Source: Podocnemis expansa
Taxonomy: Eukaryota > Chordata > Testudines > Podocnemididae
Direction of reading: 5' to 3'
Assembly: GCA_007922195.1 (NCBI GenBank)
Contig: ML681963.1
Coordinates: forward strand, 141,856,404-141,920,403
DNA length: 64,000 nt
Position 1 is the first letter of the stretch, and every line of letters begins with the position of its first letter. Positions 1 to 11,218 of this stretch are shown here, piece after piece. The translations under genes were made by a program, and so were the position numbers. Below the pieces are notes generated by a model. That model did no database searches. It saw only the letters and a program-made list of their open reading frames with translations, and was not told the origin of the DNA.

Positions 1-1425
1 TAGACCAGACCTCAGTTTCTGTGTGATCTCCCTTCCCAACATCTGCACGCACTGTCCCAAAATAACACTGGTCACACATACCTTTTGTTTTAAATGAGGG
101 CTTATGTGCATAGCTGTGTTAACTGATGGATGAGTTTACACCTATTTATCTCAATGGGGTTTTCACTCATCCCATAACAAGGTTTCACTTAACTCATAAC
201 AGTATGATAAAACTGTTAGTCTTCAAAACACAAAGCACATGTCAAATGAGAAATCAAAATCAGTCTTCTTCGTAAACTTTTAATATTATTTCTAGTTCAT
301 ACTAAAATTTAGTTGCACAGTTAAACACCAAGCCAAAAAACAGGGTTAGGTTATCTATAGATGATTTATTCTATAGTTTCAGCCCTTTTTTATTTTGATT
401 TTTTACATAATACTGTACTGATTGTGTTTTCCCTGAATTTGTTCCTGATTTCTACCAACAGTGTGTGAATTATTAGTGAAGTGCACACTATTTTTGTTTT
501 TATTTATTATCTCTGAAAGTCACGTGGAATTGCTTCAGATCCTGGAATGGAAGGCAAGCACAAAGCATAGCTAAACAAAAGCACTGAGGCTATGAACCTC
601 TCAGGGGTGATGGATGGTAAAAGCATTTAGGAACAGAGATATAGGAGGTTCAAAGGGAGGTTTCTGATTTATAACAGTTGTTTTTGTTGTGGGTTTTTGT
701 TTTTTTTTAATTTGACTGAATACATGGTCATGGTAAAACCTCCATTGCACTCTTAATAGAGGTATTTTTCTGTTAAATAGAGCTGAGTAGTATTGTTGAA
801 TGCTTTGCCGTGCGAATTCCTGCAATCAGTATCTGACATTCAAACATCTCAACTGATGGCACCACATATGCTCCAGACTAAAAGTTACATTGTACAATTC
901 TATAAGCTGCAGGAAGGACGTAAAGGAGAAAGCCATTCAAGACAGGTCAGCTTTGTACCGACTTTTGTTGCCATTAAGATTCATTGCACTCAGCATGCCC
1001 AATGTGAATCACATTTGCAGCAGCAGCTCCCTGCCTTTAACTATTAATTTTCTTCATCTCATACATCTTTGCATGAACTAGCTGGCCTGAGCCTGCTTCT
1101 CTTTACCTGGCCTATTTCATTTTTGCTGGCTAATTCACTGGCATGTCTGGAATTAACACTTTTCAGAGACATCCTGGCAGACAAGGTGTCAGTGAGTCCT
1201 CAAAGGATTGCTACAGAAAGGCATGGGTATAATATAGTCACATAGTTCCCATCTTCTCTGAATCCTTTTCTGATTTCTCAGAAAATATACAGGAATGAAG
1301 CATAATCACTATTTGTACTGTAGTAACACCTAGAGGCTTCAGTAGGGTTTGCCTCCCTTTCACTGCTGCTATTCTGGACACCATGCAAGCATGCCACAGT
1401 ACAATTCCTACTGTAAAGTGTTTGA
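1..1425. other. AT-rich intergenic sequence, nothing recognised
   Basis: No coding exon, RNA gene or familiar repeat was recognised. The short open frames here lack domain-like composition and look like chance. Confidence 0.5.
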
Positions 1426-1538
1426 AACCTTAATAGACAGGGGAAATATTATTATCCCCTGTTTACAATAGGGAAGTGAGGCACACAGATATTAAGTGTT
1501 TTACTCCAAATCACCCAGGAAGTCTATACTAGAAGTAA
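1426..1538 (-). repeat. MIR-type SINE relic, first part
   Basis: The stretch reading ATTATCCCC, then GAGGCACA, then TTAAGTG, then a CACCCAGG-like end matches the order of the MIR core read on the minus strand. It is strongly diverged. A second MIR-like piece at 2165-2215 may be its continuation, with a Penelope fragment and a DNA-element fragment in between. Confidence 0.5.
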
Positions 1539-1884
1539 GTTCCAAAGGGGCAGCCATGTTTGTCACTTTACAGACAGCTTCCCAACCTTAAGCAGATACA
1601 CACCAGCAACTACAGACTTAACAACAGAACCGTTAAAGCAGGTATATATCCCCGCAACAAACCACACTGCCAACTTAGCTCATATATCTGCACAAAAGAC
1701 ACTATTACAAGACCTAATAAAACCAGCTACTCCATCAAAGGTTCATTCGCCTGCTCATCCACCAATGTGATCTATGCCATCACGTGCCAGAAATATCCCT
1801 CTGCTTTATATATTGGACAAACAGGATGGTCTCTGTACAAAAGAATGAATGGACAAAAATCTGACATCAGAAATCATGACTGAG
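1539..1884 (+). pseudogene. Penelope-like element fragment with GIY-YIG domain
   Basis: This is the 3' coding part of a Penelope-like retroelement (reverse transcriptase fused to a GIY-YIG endonuclease in the family). It starts with the family's TTCCAAAGGGGCAGCC terminal tail joined directly to coding sequence, so the middle is deleted. The reading frame 1560-1883 shows a Cys-containing linker (CTKDTI) and then the endonuclease start: NVIYAI, CQK, and YIGQTG followed by an Arg-rich KRMNG segment and DIRNH. The Tyr-Ile-Gly and Arg positions of GIY-YIG nucleases are visible. The frame stops where the next element begins, so the C-terminus is lost. It resembles the copies at 10214, 12119 and 47120. 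It is a non-functional relic. Confidence 0.75.
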
Positions 1885-2113
1885 ACATAATAGTTTGAAC
1901 TAAAAAACCATGCTCAGTTCAAACTAACCACTAGTTCAAACTTATTTAATTTGAACTAGCATGTCTCCATCGTGCTAGTTTAAACTAAAAATGCAAATTA
2001 GTTCAAACTAAGCTGTTAGTTCAGACTTACCTGCTGAACTAAATAATTTAATTTGGACTAAGGTTGCTTAGTCTGAACTAATGTGAACTAATTTGCTAGT
2101 GTAGACCTAGCCA
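1885..2113. mobile_element. Truncated DNA element with TTAGTTCAAACTA repeats
   Basis: Many short copies of AGTTCAAACTA and its complement alternate, which allows extensive hairpins. The right end reads GTGTAGACCTAGCC, the terminus seen on the larger 3-bp-TSD elements of this window (for example 2445-3636). The left end is missing. No coding capacity was seen. Confidence 0.5.
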
Positions 2114-2164
2114 TACTGCCATAGAACTCCTTGTTTGTTTTACAGTACTACAACTAGCCACTGA

Positions 2165-2215
2165 ATGTGTATCTCCTGACTCCTAGTTCAGTGCTTTAAC
2201 CACAAGATCAGCACC
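2165..2215 (-). repeat. MIR-type SINE relic, second part
   Basis: The stretch around CTCCTAGTTCAGTGCTTTAACCAC matches the tRNA-derived head of MIR in minus orientation. It would continue the relic at 1426-1538 if the intervening insertions were removed. Confidence 0.4.
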
Positions 2216-2444
2216 CCATCTGGAAGTTACTCCATTAATTTTTCTCCCCTCAAACACTCATCTAACGGAACGCTAAGGAAATTTCTATTACATCTAATGG
2301 TCAGAGCACAAAAATCGGAGTCGGAAATCCTGTGGTCTATTTAGTGCTGGATTCAATCCAAATCTCCCTGAGTCTGGAGAAGAGCAATGTGAGACCCGAT
2401 TTTCTTCTGAATTCAGTGGCTTAGGGGTATGTCTAATTCTAGTT

Positions 2445-3636
2445 GGGTATGTCCACACACACACTTTAATTCAAGCTAATAACATTAGGTCGAATTTTAA
2501 AAAAAGCATGGCTACACAGGGTTTTGCCAATTCAACCAAAGGCTTCCCTTAAATCAAGCTGAATAGACAACACTTTGAAGTTATAAAACCTCGTGTAACT
2601 TCGAAGCGGCCATCAATTCTAACTGGCTAGTTCGAATCAACGATGTCTTGCTGTGTTAATTCAAACTACGGTTAGTTGGCATTAACATAGGTTGACCTTC
2701 CTCCCAAGGTGCATGGCACACTGGAAGAAAGGCCCCCCCCCCACCGAATCTGCAGGGGGCCTATGTGGCCCTGGTCCCCTGGCTGGGGGGTGGGGTAGTA
2801 GTGACAGGAACCCCGGGCATGGCTGAAGCCTGGGTTGCCGGCGCGGGGAAGGGATCCCCAAGCGCGGCTCTAGCCGTGCTCCCCACACTGGCAAGCTGGG
2901 CTCCAGCCGCACGCAGGGAGCCCTTCCCAGCACCGGTAAGTGGGACTCCAGCTGCGCATGGGGATCCCTTTCCTGTGCTGGCAAGTGGGCTCCAGCTGCG
3001 GGTGGCTGTCCCATCCCAGTGCCAGCAAATGGAGCTCCAGCCATGCGCCGGGGTCCCATAGCTGCACTGGCAAGCCCTGGCTGGGTGCAGGGGTCCTGTC
3101 CTCACACCAGCAAGCATGGTTGGAGCTGCATGCAGGGATTCCTTCCCCACACAGGGCAGCGCTGCTGGAGCTGAGCAGGGGGAATCTGTTCTGCCCCCAC
3201 TTGGCCAGTGCTGTAAGAGCTGGGGGGCAGGCTGCCCTGGATCCACAGAGCCTGACAGGGGAAAACATGCCCTGCCAGGCTCTAGCCTTCTGAGACTGAC
3301 ATGGAGAAAAGCACCCCTACCCAGCTCTAGCCACACTGTAGCTATTGCTGGGCAGGGGGTACTTTTCCCCGTGCAGGGCTCAGAGAACTGGAGCCCAGCA
3401 GGGGATTGGGTGGGGGCATGGCCCTTCTTTGGGGGCCATATTGCCATACCTCCCATGGTTCCCCTGTTCCAGTTCGAGCTAGCAACTCCTGTCTATGGAC
3501 ATGCTAGTTCGAATTGGTTTTCCTAGTGTGGGCATGTTAGTTCAAATTAACTGAATTCAAACTAATAATTATTAGTTCAACGTCATTAGTTCAAATTCAG
3601 TTAATTCAAACTAACATTCTAAGTGTAGACATAGCT
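2445..3636. mobile_element. Non-autonomous DNA transposon, GGGTATGTC termini, 3-bp TSD
   Basis: The left end GGGTATGTCCACAC and right end GTGTAGACATAGCT are imperfect inverted termini. The flanks carry GTT on both sides (2442-2444 and 3637-3639). Subterminal regions are rich in TTAGTTCAAATT-type motifs. The interior is GC-rich and holds a minisatellite. There is no transposase. The 3-bp duplication suggests a PIF/Harbinger-type element, but the superfamily is not proven. Confidence 0.6.
2887..3230 (+). repeat. GC-rich minisatellite, unit about 44-45 bp
   Basis: Units run roughly TGGGCTCCAGC ... GGGATCCC ... GCTGGCAAG. The first four are 44, 45, 44 and 45 bp, and later ones are more diverged (about seven in all). 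It lies inside the DNA element at 2445-3636. The overlapping open frames on both strands here are products of the repeat, not genes. Confidence 0.7.
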
Positions 3637-3639
3637 GTT

Positions 3640-4289
3640 GTGATTCTGTCACTGAATTTCCATTACAGGTAAGTCATGTAGGGTCAGATTATAGCTGGAC
3701 CAGCAGGGGGGCACAGAGACAGAAGAGGGAAAAGGGTAAAGAGTGTTATTTCCCTTTGTGCATCTACCAAGGAGCTAGCCATAATTTGTCTGTGGGTTCT
3801 AGAGAGTACAAAGGAGAGGGGACTGGGACTCGGCCAGTTCTGCAGCCAATGCTAGATTCCCAAAGTGCCTGGTTGTAGCTGGGCGGGCAGGGAGTCATGG
3901 CCTCACTTACTCTGCAAATTGACAAGTCTATCCTGGAATGAATTCTCTCTCTATTTGTTGAACAGGCATAGCAAGGGGTGCCATTTCTTGTACTCCTCCA
4001 TTGCTCCTCAAAGGCATAGGCCAAGATATTTAGACACAGCTGCCCTCAGATTGCAACACCTAACTGATTTTTGGCACCTAAATCTAATCTTTAAGAGCCT
4101 AAATCCCATCAACTGTCATTTGGACTTTGGTTCCTAAATGCCTAAATCCCATCTGAAGATTAAATTTGTGATGCTAAATGTGGTAGGCACTGCAACACTG
4201 AGAGCAGCAATGCCTAAGTAGCCTTAAAATTTGGGCTCTAATCCCTTTATATATCATCATTTATGTAGTTGTTTCCTTTCCCTTTTCAG
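3640..4289. other. Intergenic, possible old repeat at 4025-4250
   Basis: Phrases such as GGCACCTAAATC and GCCTAAATCCCATC recur between about 4025 and 4250 and resemble an old interspersed repeat with internal palindromes. The family was not identified. The remainder holds nothing recognised. Confidence 0.3.
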
Positions 4290-4682
4290 CAGGGCTGGAT
4301 CAACACAGAAGGTTTGGGGCTGAAGCCCCAGGCCCTGGCCTAAAGGGGGGCCCTGTGACCTCACTGGAATCCAGCCCTAGCTGAGCAGTGTGTGGCTGCC
4401 ACTCACCATCAGCCTGCCCATCTCATCCCTGGGTTTACCAGCCAGCCTGGAAGCAGGGCAGGAGCACCGTAATCTCTAGCCTGAGGGCCCCCTGGCAGCT
4501 AGCTGGGCCATGGGTTCCAGACCCTGCCCCCCTGGAGCACCATCCCCCTGTTAGTGAGCCTGGACCTCCCCCTTGCAATGCTAGCAGAGCTGGGCCTCTC
4601 TGCCCCCAGGCTGGGCACCAATGTGGGGATGGGGCTACAAGAGTGCATAGCCCTGGGCTCCTCAAAGCCTTGATTGGCCCTG
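4290..4682. mobile_element. hAT-type non-autonomous transposon
   Basis: It begins CAGGGCTGGATC and ends TTGATTGGCCCTG, an imperfect inverted terminus of the CAG...CTG type. The flanking 8 bp are CTTTTCAG and CTTCCCAG (6 of 8 match), as expected for a diverged hAT duplication. The interior is GC-rich and non-coding, and resembles the element at 8956-9409. Confidence 0.65.
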
Positions 4683-5840
4683 CTTCCCAGTGTAGTTCAG
4701 GCTCTTTGGAGTCATAATTCTACTCCAGTTTCTCTGACAAATAAGATTTCCCTGTCTCACAGAGACATTGTGACCTTAATCCACTGAGGCTTGTGAAGGA
4801 TTTTGAGTTTCTTGAAAGAAAGATGCTCGAGGAATGCAAAATGGTCTGGATTATCAGAGTACCTGCATCTCCTGTTCATTCCACCTGTGGTTCTGGGTGC
4901 ACAGCACCTCTGACAAGTAGTCTCACCATTACTTCTGAAACTGAATTGGTTCTCAGCTGATGTAAATCACTATTGACTTTAATGGCTTTATGCTGATTGT
5001 CACCAGCTGAAGATTTGGCCCAGAAGAGACTGCGGACAATACATGCAAACAGATTTTTCACTGCAGCCATGAGCTCAAGACTTTTTTCTACATAACATCT
5101 TTTCTAGTCATTTTCCCAGTTCCCAATCACCTGGCATATTCAGCAGGGAAAGCCCAATGTAAAGCTGGAAATAGAAAATCAGACCATATGTGCCCTACTG
5201 TACTGTTTAAAAATAGTCTTTTCCAAAGGGACTGTTGACTGGGCCTTTTAACGAGATGTGATTTTAGCACTGACAAGTGTACTAGCGTGTCAATGTAGTA
5301 ATGAAGTTAGTTCTGCACCAAGTACAGTCGGGAAAAGAGAAAATTTCCTTGCAAGGTTTGTAATTAAACATCTAACAGCAAGCGATGATTTGCTTGCAGG
5401 CACCAAATATAAAGAGACGGAGAGAGGACCAGAGCAAAGACCCTGCTAAATATCACTACTGGAAGCATTCATCATCTTAAAATCTTCTAATATTCAACTG
5501 TTAATTATAAAAACTAATAGCTATAATATTGAAGTACTCAATGGGGGGATGCATGACATTTAACTTGCAGAATTTCCTCCCCCCCATCTTTCTTCTTCAC
5601 TCATGAAATTGGGGGTTATTTTGGGGAGGCGGGGGGCTGTATTGATTTGCATGTATTTCCTGTTATGGCAGTGAGAGCATAGGATTAGCTAAATTACAAA
5701 AGAAAAACAATTTCACAGCATATCAGTAAAGACTCTGTGTAATGAACTGGAGGGAAAAAATAACGATGTGACTTGTGAGGAAATGCATTTCTTCACAATG
5801 TAATGACAACAGAGCTTCTCTATTTTTCCCATTTAAACAT
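4683..5840. other. Intergenic, nothing recognised
   Basis: No familiar repeat, exon or RNA gene was seen. A G-rich/C-rich patch occurs near 5576-5640. Confidence 0.4.
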
Positions 5841-5841
5841 A

Positions 5842-5965
5842 GTAGAATAATTGAAAACTGAGATGGAAGAGGCTCATTAGGTCATCTAGCTCAGGTTCCA
5901 AAAGATTGGTTACACTAGGGACAGTGGTGGAAAATTTCCCATCATTGTTGGAAGCCTTAGGGTCT
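5842..5965 (-). repeat. Old CR1 3'-end fragment
   Basis: ACATAGTAGAATAATTGAAAA followed by GGTCATCTAGCTCAGG is the minus-strand 3' terminus of an old CR1 subfamily. It is strongly diverged and 5' truncated. Confidence 0.5.
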
Positions 5966-6783
5966 GAATCTTATTTGCACTAAGATCCCTTTATGCTGCT
6001 TTGGCAGTGAAAATAGGCATTGAAGGTAGTGTAAAGGGGCTTTAGTGTAAATTAGACTTGGGTTCATGGTATACAAACTGTGTTATTACCAGCAGTGGTT
6101 TCAAAACCTTGTCATCCAACCCTGCTCAGAACAAATCTAATCAAGATGCATTAAACAGTATCAGTAGTCAAATCCATGTTTCCACTAAGTCTCCCAGTAT
6201 CACCCACCTCAGTTGCATTAGAAAGAGTGGGGAAATTGCCAAACATTTCTCTAGTACAGACAAAGTCCATGGAACCATTCCCGAGTGGTTTGTCAGGCTG
6301 AAAATCCCTCTGGTGAAGGGGCTTCCTGAAATTTTCAGCCTTTTGGCTATAATAAATTCAGTAGCAATTTAGTTAGGTCTTACTGTGAGGCTGGTACGGT
6401 GTATGAAATCATCCTGAATTGCACAAACACTAATGCTGGGGGCAAAATACTTACAGGAAATAAATTCAGAGTCCAAAAACCTCATACTGTTTCTGATTTA
6501 ACAGAAGTTCACTCAAGGATTTTTTTGGGCTCTGCACATTCCCCACACACATGCAGAAAGCACTCTGCATGTTCAGCTATCCCTGGCCCACATGAAAGGG
6601 GGTATCAGAGAATACCTGTCCTATACTGGGATTTAAAGGTGTGGCATATGTTAACAATGTTAACTAATAACTATTCTAAAAGTGTAATGTAGACAGGCAT
6701 ACTGACTTCGACTTGTGCTACAGTGATCGAGTTAAAGCCTACGCTCCTCACCGGGCTTTAACTCAACTGGTATGACATGGGAT

Positions 6784-6971
6784 CACTGTTCCCCCTAAGC
6801 TGTGTGCATGTGTGCGTGCACACAGGCCGTGAAACCTGCTCACACAACACAATAAAGTGCGCACAAAAAAAAATTCAATAGTGCTAATAATGGTGCTCAC
6901 AAAGAAAATTTTTTGCGCACTCAAAGAAATTTTTTGTGCACACAGCCTACGAATAATTAGAGGGAACATTG
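6784..6971. mobile_element. hAT-type element, 188 bp
   Basis: Termini CACTGTTCCCCCTAA and TTAGAGGGAACATTG are inverted. The flanks are CATGGGAT and CATGTGAT (7 of 8). The interior is made of GTGCGCACAAA-like repeats in both orientations and is non-coding. Confidence 0.8.
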
Positions 6972-7339
6972 CATGTGATAAGGCCGTCTGCTTTACTCAT
7001 ATAAGATTATTTAACATACTTTTACATTTGCTAATGTCACATTTTAATTTAAGGGTTGCCTATTCATGTGGCTAGCTATTCAGAATAACTATTCCGAAAT
7101 AACTCCACCTCTATCATAGAATCCTAGAAACTGGACAGGACCATGAGAGGCCATTGATTCCAGCCCCCTGCACTCATGGCAGGACCAAGTACCCTCTTAA
7201 ACCATCCCTGACAGGTATTTGTCTAACCTGTTCTTTAAAACTTCCAATGATGGAGATTCTACAACCCTCCTAGACAACTTTTTCCAGTGGTTAATCACCT
7301 TGACAGTTAGGAATTTTTTTTCCAAATGTCCAACCTAAA

Positions 7340-8426
7340 CAGAGATTAAAATGTAATTTGGCAGGCCCCAGAACCCTCCAGCACAGGTGGGCCCCCCCTC
7401 CGGCATGGGTTGGCTCCTCCAATACCCGTCCCCAGAACCCACCAACTGTCTCAATACCCAGCCCCAGACACAACCACCCCCAGGCACCCACACACAGGCA
7501 CACAGCCACCTTCAGAAGGCCCCCACAAGCCGTTACCTGGGCTGTTTGCAGGCTGGCTGACCAGCTGGGAGCTGTAACAGGCAGCAAGCTGCTCCACCCT
7601 ACAGAGGAGGAGATTCACAAACTCCCAGCCTGTGGCAGCAGGGTTTAAGGTAGAGCCATGGGAAAGCTGTGTTCCAGCTGCACGTGCTATTTTTAATGGG
7701 ACACCAGAATGTAGTGTTCTGGTGTCTTCCTTTATTTTTAGGGGCCCTGGAATGCTGCCAGCCTAAAAATAGGGGGCCCCCGAACTGTGTTCTGCTGCAT
7801 TCCTCCTTACTTTAACCCAGAGGCATTGTTGGCACTGGGCACCCTGGAGCACGTGCCCCGAACCCCAATGCCGGTGCCCCGGATCTCCGGCCCAATCGGA
7901 CTGGAGATCCGGGGCCCAGATGCTGGCGGCTGCAGCGGCCCCATCCCCGGCTGGGGATCCGGGGCCCAGCTGCTGGCGGCGGAGGCAGCCCTGTCCCTGG
8001 CCAGGGATGTGGGGCCCGGCTGCCCACGGCTGCAGCGGCCCCGTCCCCAGCCAGGGATGCAGGGCCTGGCCTCCCGCGGCTGCGGCGGCCCTGACCGTGG
8101 CTGGGGATGCGGGGCACAGCCTACTGCAGCCGCTTCCGGCCCCGTCCCCAGCCGGGGATCTGGCTCCCGGCCGCGGGCCGTGGCGGGCAATCCGGGGTCC
8201 GGCCACGCATGCTGGCAGCAGTCCCATCCCTGGCCGGGGATACAGGATCCCGCCTCCCACGGCCACGTCTGGCCCCGTCCCAAGCTGGGGATGCGGGGCC
8301 TAGCCGCCTGCGGTGGCACCTGTCCCTGTCCCTGGCCAGGGGGTGGGGCCTGAAGGCTGGGGGCGGGGCCTGGGTCCGTGCCCTGGGTTCCTGCCCTGGC
8401 TAGTGACACCTCTGCTTTAACCCCTG
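7340..8426. mobile_element. hAT-type element with GC-rich interior, perfect 8-bp TSD
   Basis: Termini are CAGAGATTAAAATG and TTTAACCCCTG in inverted orientation. The flanks are AACCTAAA on both sides (7332-7339 and 8427-8434). The first 350 bp are the reverse complement of the shorter element at 49882-50239. The other 700 bp are a GC-rich tandem repeat absent from that copy. No transposase is encoded. It inserted into the CR1 at 7114-8835, so it is younger. Confidence 0.85.
7850..8390 (+). repeat. GC-rich minisatellite inside a hAT element
   Basis: A unit of roughly 60 bp recurs, built on GGCCCCGTCCC, AGCCAGGGATG and GGGGCC with CTGC/GGCGGC spacers. Copies are diverged. It creates long GC-driven open frames on both strands that are not genes. 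Confidence 0.7.
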
Positions 8427-8955
8427 AACCTAAACTTCCTTTGCTGTAATTTAAGCCCATTGCTTCTTGTCCTATCCTCAGTGGTCAAGGAGAACAATTT
8501 TCTCCCTCCTCCCCATGACAACCTCTTAGATACTTGAAAACTGTTATCATGTCCCCTCTGTCTCCTCTTTTCTAGACTAAATAAACAAAGCTCTTTCAAT
8601 CTTCCCTCATGAGTCAAGTGTTCTGGACCTTTAATCATTTGTGTTGCCCTTCTCTGGACTTTCTCCAATTTGTCCACATCTTTCCCGAAATGAGGCACCC
8701 ATAACTGGGCACAATACTCCAGCTGAGGCCTACTCAGGACAGAGTAGAGCAGAAGAATTAGTTCTTGTTTCTCCTATTAATACTCCTATTAATACATCCC
8801 AGAATGGTGTTTGCTTTTTTTGCAACAGTGATTTTGTTAATTGTTGAAAAAAAGCTTCAGGTCATCCAACTGTTCTTCCTGTGGACACTCTTATTCCAGA
8901 ATAAGAATGCCTTGTTCCTGTTTATTTTAATTCACTTCAAAAGAATGCCCTCACA

Positions 8956-9409
8956 CAGGCCTGGATTAAGGCAGGGGCTTTAGGGGCTAAAACCCTAGGC
9001 CCCAGTCCACAAGGTGACCGTACAGCCCTCAAAAAATCTGGTCTTGCTCAGGCCAGCACAGCACTGGCTGGGGGAGCCCTATGGCTCAGTCTGGCAGCGC
9101 CCACTGCAATGGCCCAGTAGTGCTCCAGGCCTGGAGGCCCACTGCCAGCTTGCCCCACCCCTGGGAGCTCTGCTGCATGAACTGGCCATCTTTGCGCACA
9201 GCCAGCCAGCCTGGGGGTGGGAGCGTCAAAGCCTCTGGCCTCAGGGCCCTAGCCCCCCAGTACCAGTTGGCTGGCCCTCTCCAGCACTGAGCCCCAGCCC
9301 CACACAGCTGGCTGGGCACTGTGGTGCAGGGTTATGAGGCCCTGGGCTCAGAGCAAGGCCCACAAAAATGGGCAAGTCCAGGGCCCTGAGGCTCCTTAGT
9401 CCAGTCCTG
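8956..9409. mobile_element. hAT-type element
   Basis: It starts CAGGCCTGGATTAAG and ends CCTTAGTCCAGTCCTG, with inverted termini. The flanks are CCCTCACA and CCCACACA (7 of 8). It is GC-rich and non-coding, of the same family as 4290-4682. Confidence 0.75.
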
Positions 9410-10202
9410 CCCACACAGGGAGTTATTCTAGATCAGTTATTGCATTTTAAATGACATCTAGTTTTAGTCGGAATTGATTTTCAAATGTAAACAAGCCCTT
9501 AGTCTAGAAAGATTCCAAAATACCATCTGGTCCTTTCAGGCACGTTGTACAGGGCTCCATACAGGGTCTTCAATTAGCATGGAAAGAGAGGCAGAGTGAG
9601 GAAAAGAGGAGGTGAACTGGGGTAATCAGCATTGTCCTTATAAAAAGCAGGTGGGAAATCTGTGCAGGAAGTAGTATAGCCATAGGTTGTATCATGACCA
9701 GATACTAATATTTGTGTCCTGAAACAAATCTTTGTGGAGCGCCTAGACTCTTATTTACAATTGTTATTAGTTAACTTGTGTTAGGTGGCAGCCAGTTAAA
9801 CTGGAGTTAAAGCTCAACAGAACATTGGAAGAATTCAGCGAGTGCTGAAGAAATTGAATAGGAAGAATCTGAACAAAACTATGCATAGAAGAACTATACT
9901 GTGGGAAACTGTTGGCTTGTTTGTATTATTCTAAATTAATTTATATTGGATTTCTAAAGGAAATTTTTTGTTCTGTTTTGTTTTTTTCTTGAATTATTTC
10001 CAGATTTTTTTCCTCATGCATTCCTTCCTTTCTTTATGTGTCAAGAAAAGTCCCTTATTCTTCTGAATATTTTATTTGGGGATTTTGGCATTTTTCTGTC
10101 TCTTTTCCATATTCACTGGGTTAGTCAATTTACATGAGAAAAAAAGAAACCCAAATGAATGGGAAACAATGCAGGACTTTAATGTGACATCTGTGAAATA
10201 AT
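9410..10202. other. Intergenic, nothing recognised
   Basis: AT-rich sequence with T-rich runs near 9960-10020. No exon or familiar repeat was identified. Confidence 0.4.
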
Positions 10203-10215
10203 ATTTAATTGCAGA

Positions 10216-10375
10216 AAAAGCAAGGAGTCTTGTGGCACTTAAAGACTAACAGATTTATTTATAACATGAGCTTTCGTGGGAGAAAATCCCACTTCATCAG
10301 ACACCTTGAAGAAGGGGAACTTACAGAACTGGATGAGAATAAATGCAGGGAAATGTAAGACATGGGATCAGGTCT
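10216..10375 (+). repeat. Left terminal arm of Penelope-like element
   Basis: This is the inverted copy of 11475-11635. It holds the family's conserved hairpin (see 11552-11580) in minus orientation at 10272-10300. Confidence 0.8.
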
Positions 10376-10377
10376 GT

Positions 10378-11180
10378 TATAACCACATTTGCTCTGATCC
10401 CTCAGACAGAGACAGACATCTTCAGGATCTCTATCAAGCTTTCTTAAAACTACAGCACCCACCTGGGGAAGTAAAGAAACAGATTGACAGAGCCAGATGG
10501 GTACCCCACAGTCAACTACTACAGGAAAGGCCCAAAAAAGAAAACTATAGAATGCCACTGGTCACCACATACAACCCTCAAGTCAGACCTCTACAACAGA
10601 TCATTAAGGACCTCCAGCCTATTTTAAAAGATGACCCTTCACTCTCTCTAGCCTTGGCAGACAGACCTCTCCTTGCCTACAGACAACCCCTGAACCTTAG
10701 ACACTCACCAGCAACTATAGACCTAACAACAGAAACATTAATGCAGGCACATATCTCTGCAACAAACCATGCTGCCAACTTTGTCCACATAGCTGCACTA
10801 AAGACACCATCATAGGACTTAATCATGCCAGCTACTCCATCAAAGGGTCCTTCACCTGCTCATCCACTAATGTTATTTATGCCATCATGTGCCAGAAATG
10901 CCCCCATGCCTTACACATTGAACAAACAGGACAGTTCCTCTGCAGAATAAATGTGCACAAAACTGACATCAGAAATCACAACATAAAAAAACCAGTTGCT
11001 GAGCACTTCCATCTTCCTAATCACTCCATTGATGATTTGTTAATGATGGTCCTCAAGCAAATCAATGGGACATCAAGACTTCAAAGAGAAACAGCTGAAA
11101 TTCAAATAATATGCAGATTAGATTGTGCGACAGCAGGTCTGAATCGTGACTATGGATTCTTTTCACATTATAACAGGTAA
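10378..11180 (+). pseudogene. Penelope-like RT C-terminal linker plus GIY-YIG endonuclease, broken
   Basis: In Penelope-like elements a reverse transcriptase is followed by a linker and a GIY-YIG nuclease used in target priming. The first frame (to 10815) carries the linker: a basic RARW segment, PLVTTYNPQV, then LADRPLLAYRQP and NLRHS. A frameshift near 10790-10815 moves the rest into another frame. From 10887 to 11180 come CQKCPHALHI, EQTGQFLCR and DIRNHN, followed by an acidic C-terminus. The YIG of the nuclease is changed here (HIEQTG instead of YIGQTG), so the active site is damaged. The catalytic RT core is not present. Non-functional relic. Confidence 0.8.
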
Positions 11181-11218
11181 TTTGACTTCACCCTCCCTCT
11201 GCATGCTGTTCCCTAGAG

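Larger units (their letters stand above)
7114..8835 (-). mobile_element. CR1 LINE 3' part, minus strand, split by a hAT
   Basis: The 3' end reads TCATAGAATCCTAGAAACTGG on the + strand, and minus-strand coding sequence of the ORF2 C-terminus continues to 7339. It resumes at 8435 after the hAT at 7340-8426. Reading on the minus strand, peptides such as KVQRRATQMIKG and LEKRRQRG match the region just after the CR1 reverse transcriptase. The piece is 5' truncated and carries stops. It belongs to an older subfamily than the copy at 14119. Confidence 0.8.

Noticed and set aside
2682..3526. Long Pro/Ala/Gly-rich frames on both strands
   Set aside because: They lie in a GC-rich minisatellite within a DNA element; several frames are open at once, which is a composition effect.
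7763..8460. Frames of 167-217 codons on both strands
   Set aside because: All are products of the roughly 60-bp GC-rich tandem repeat inside the hAT at 7340-8426, with no domain and no splice signals.
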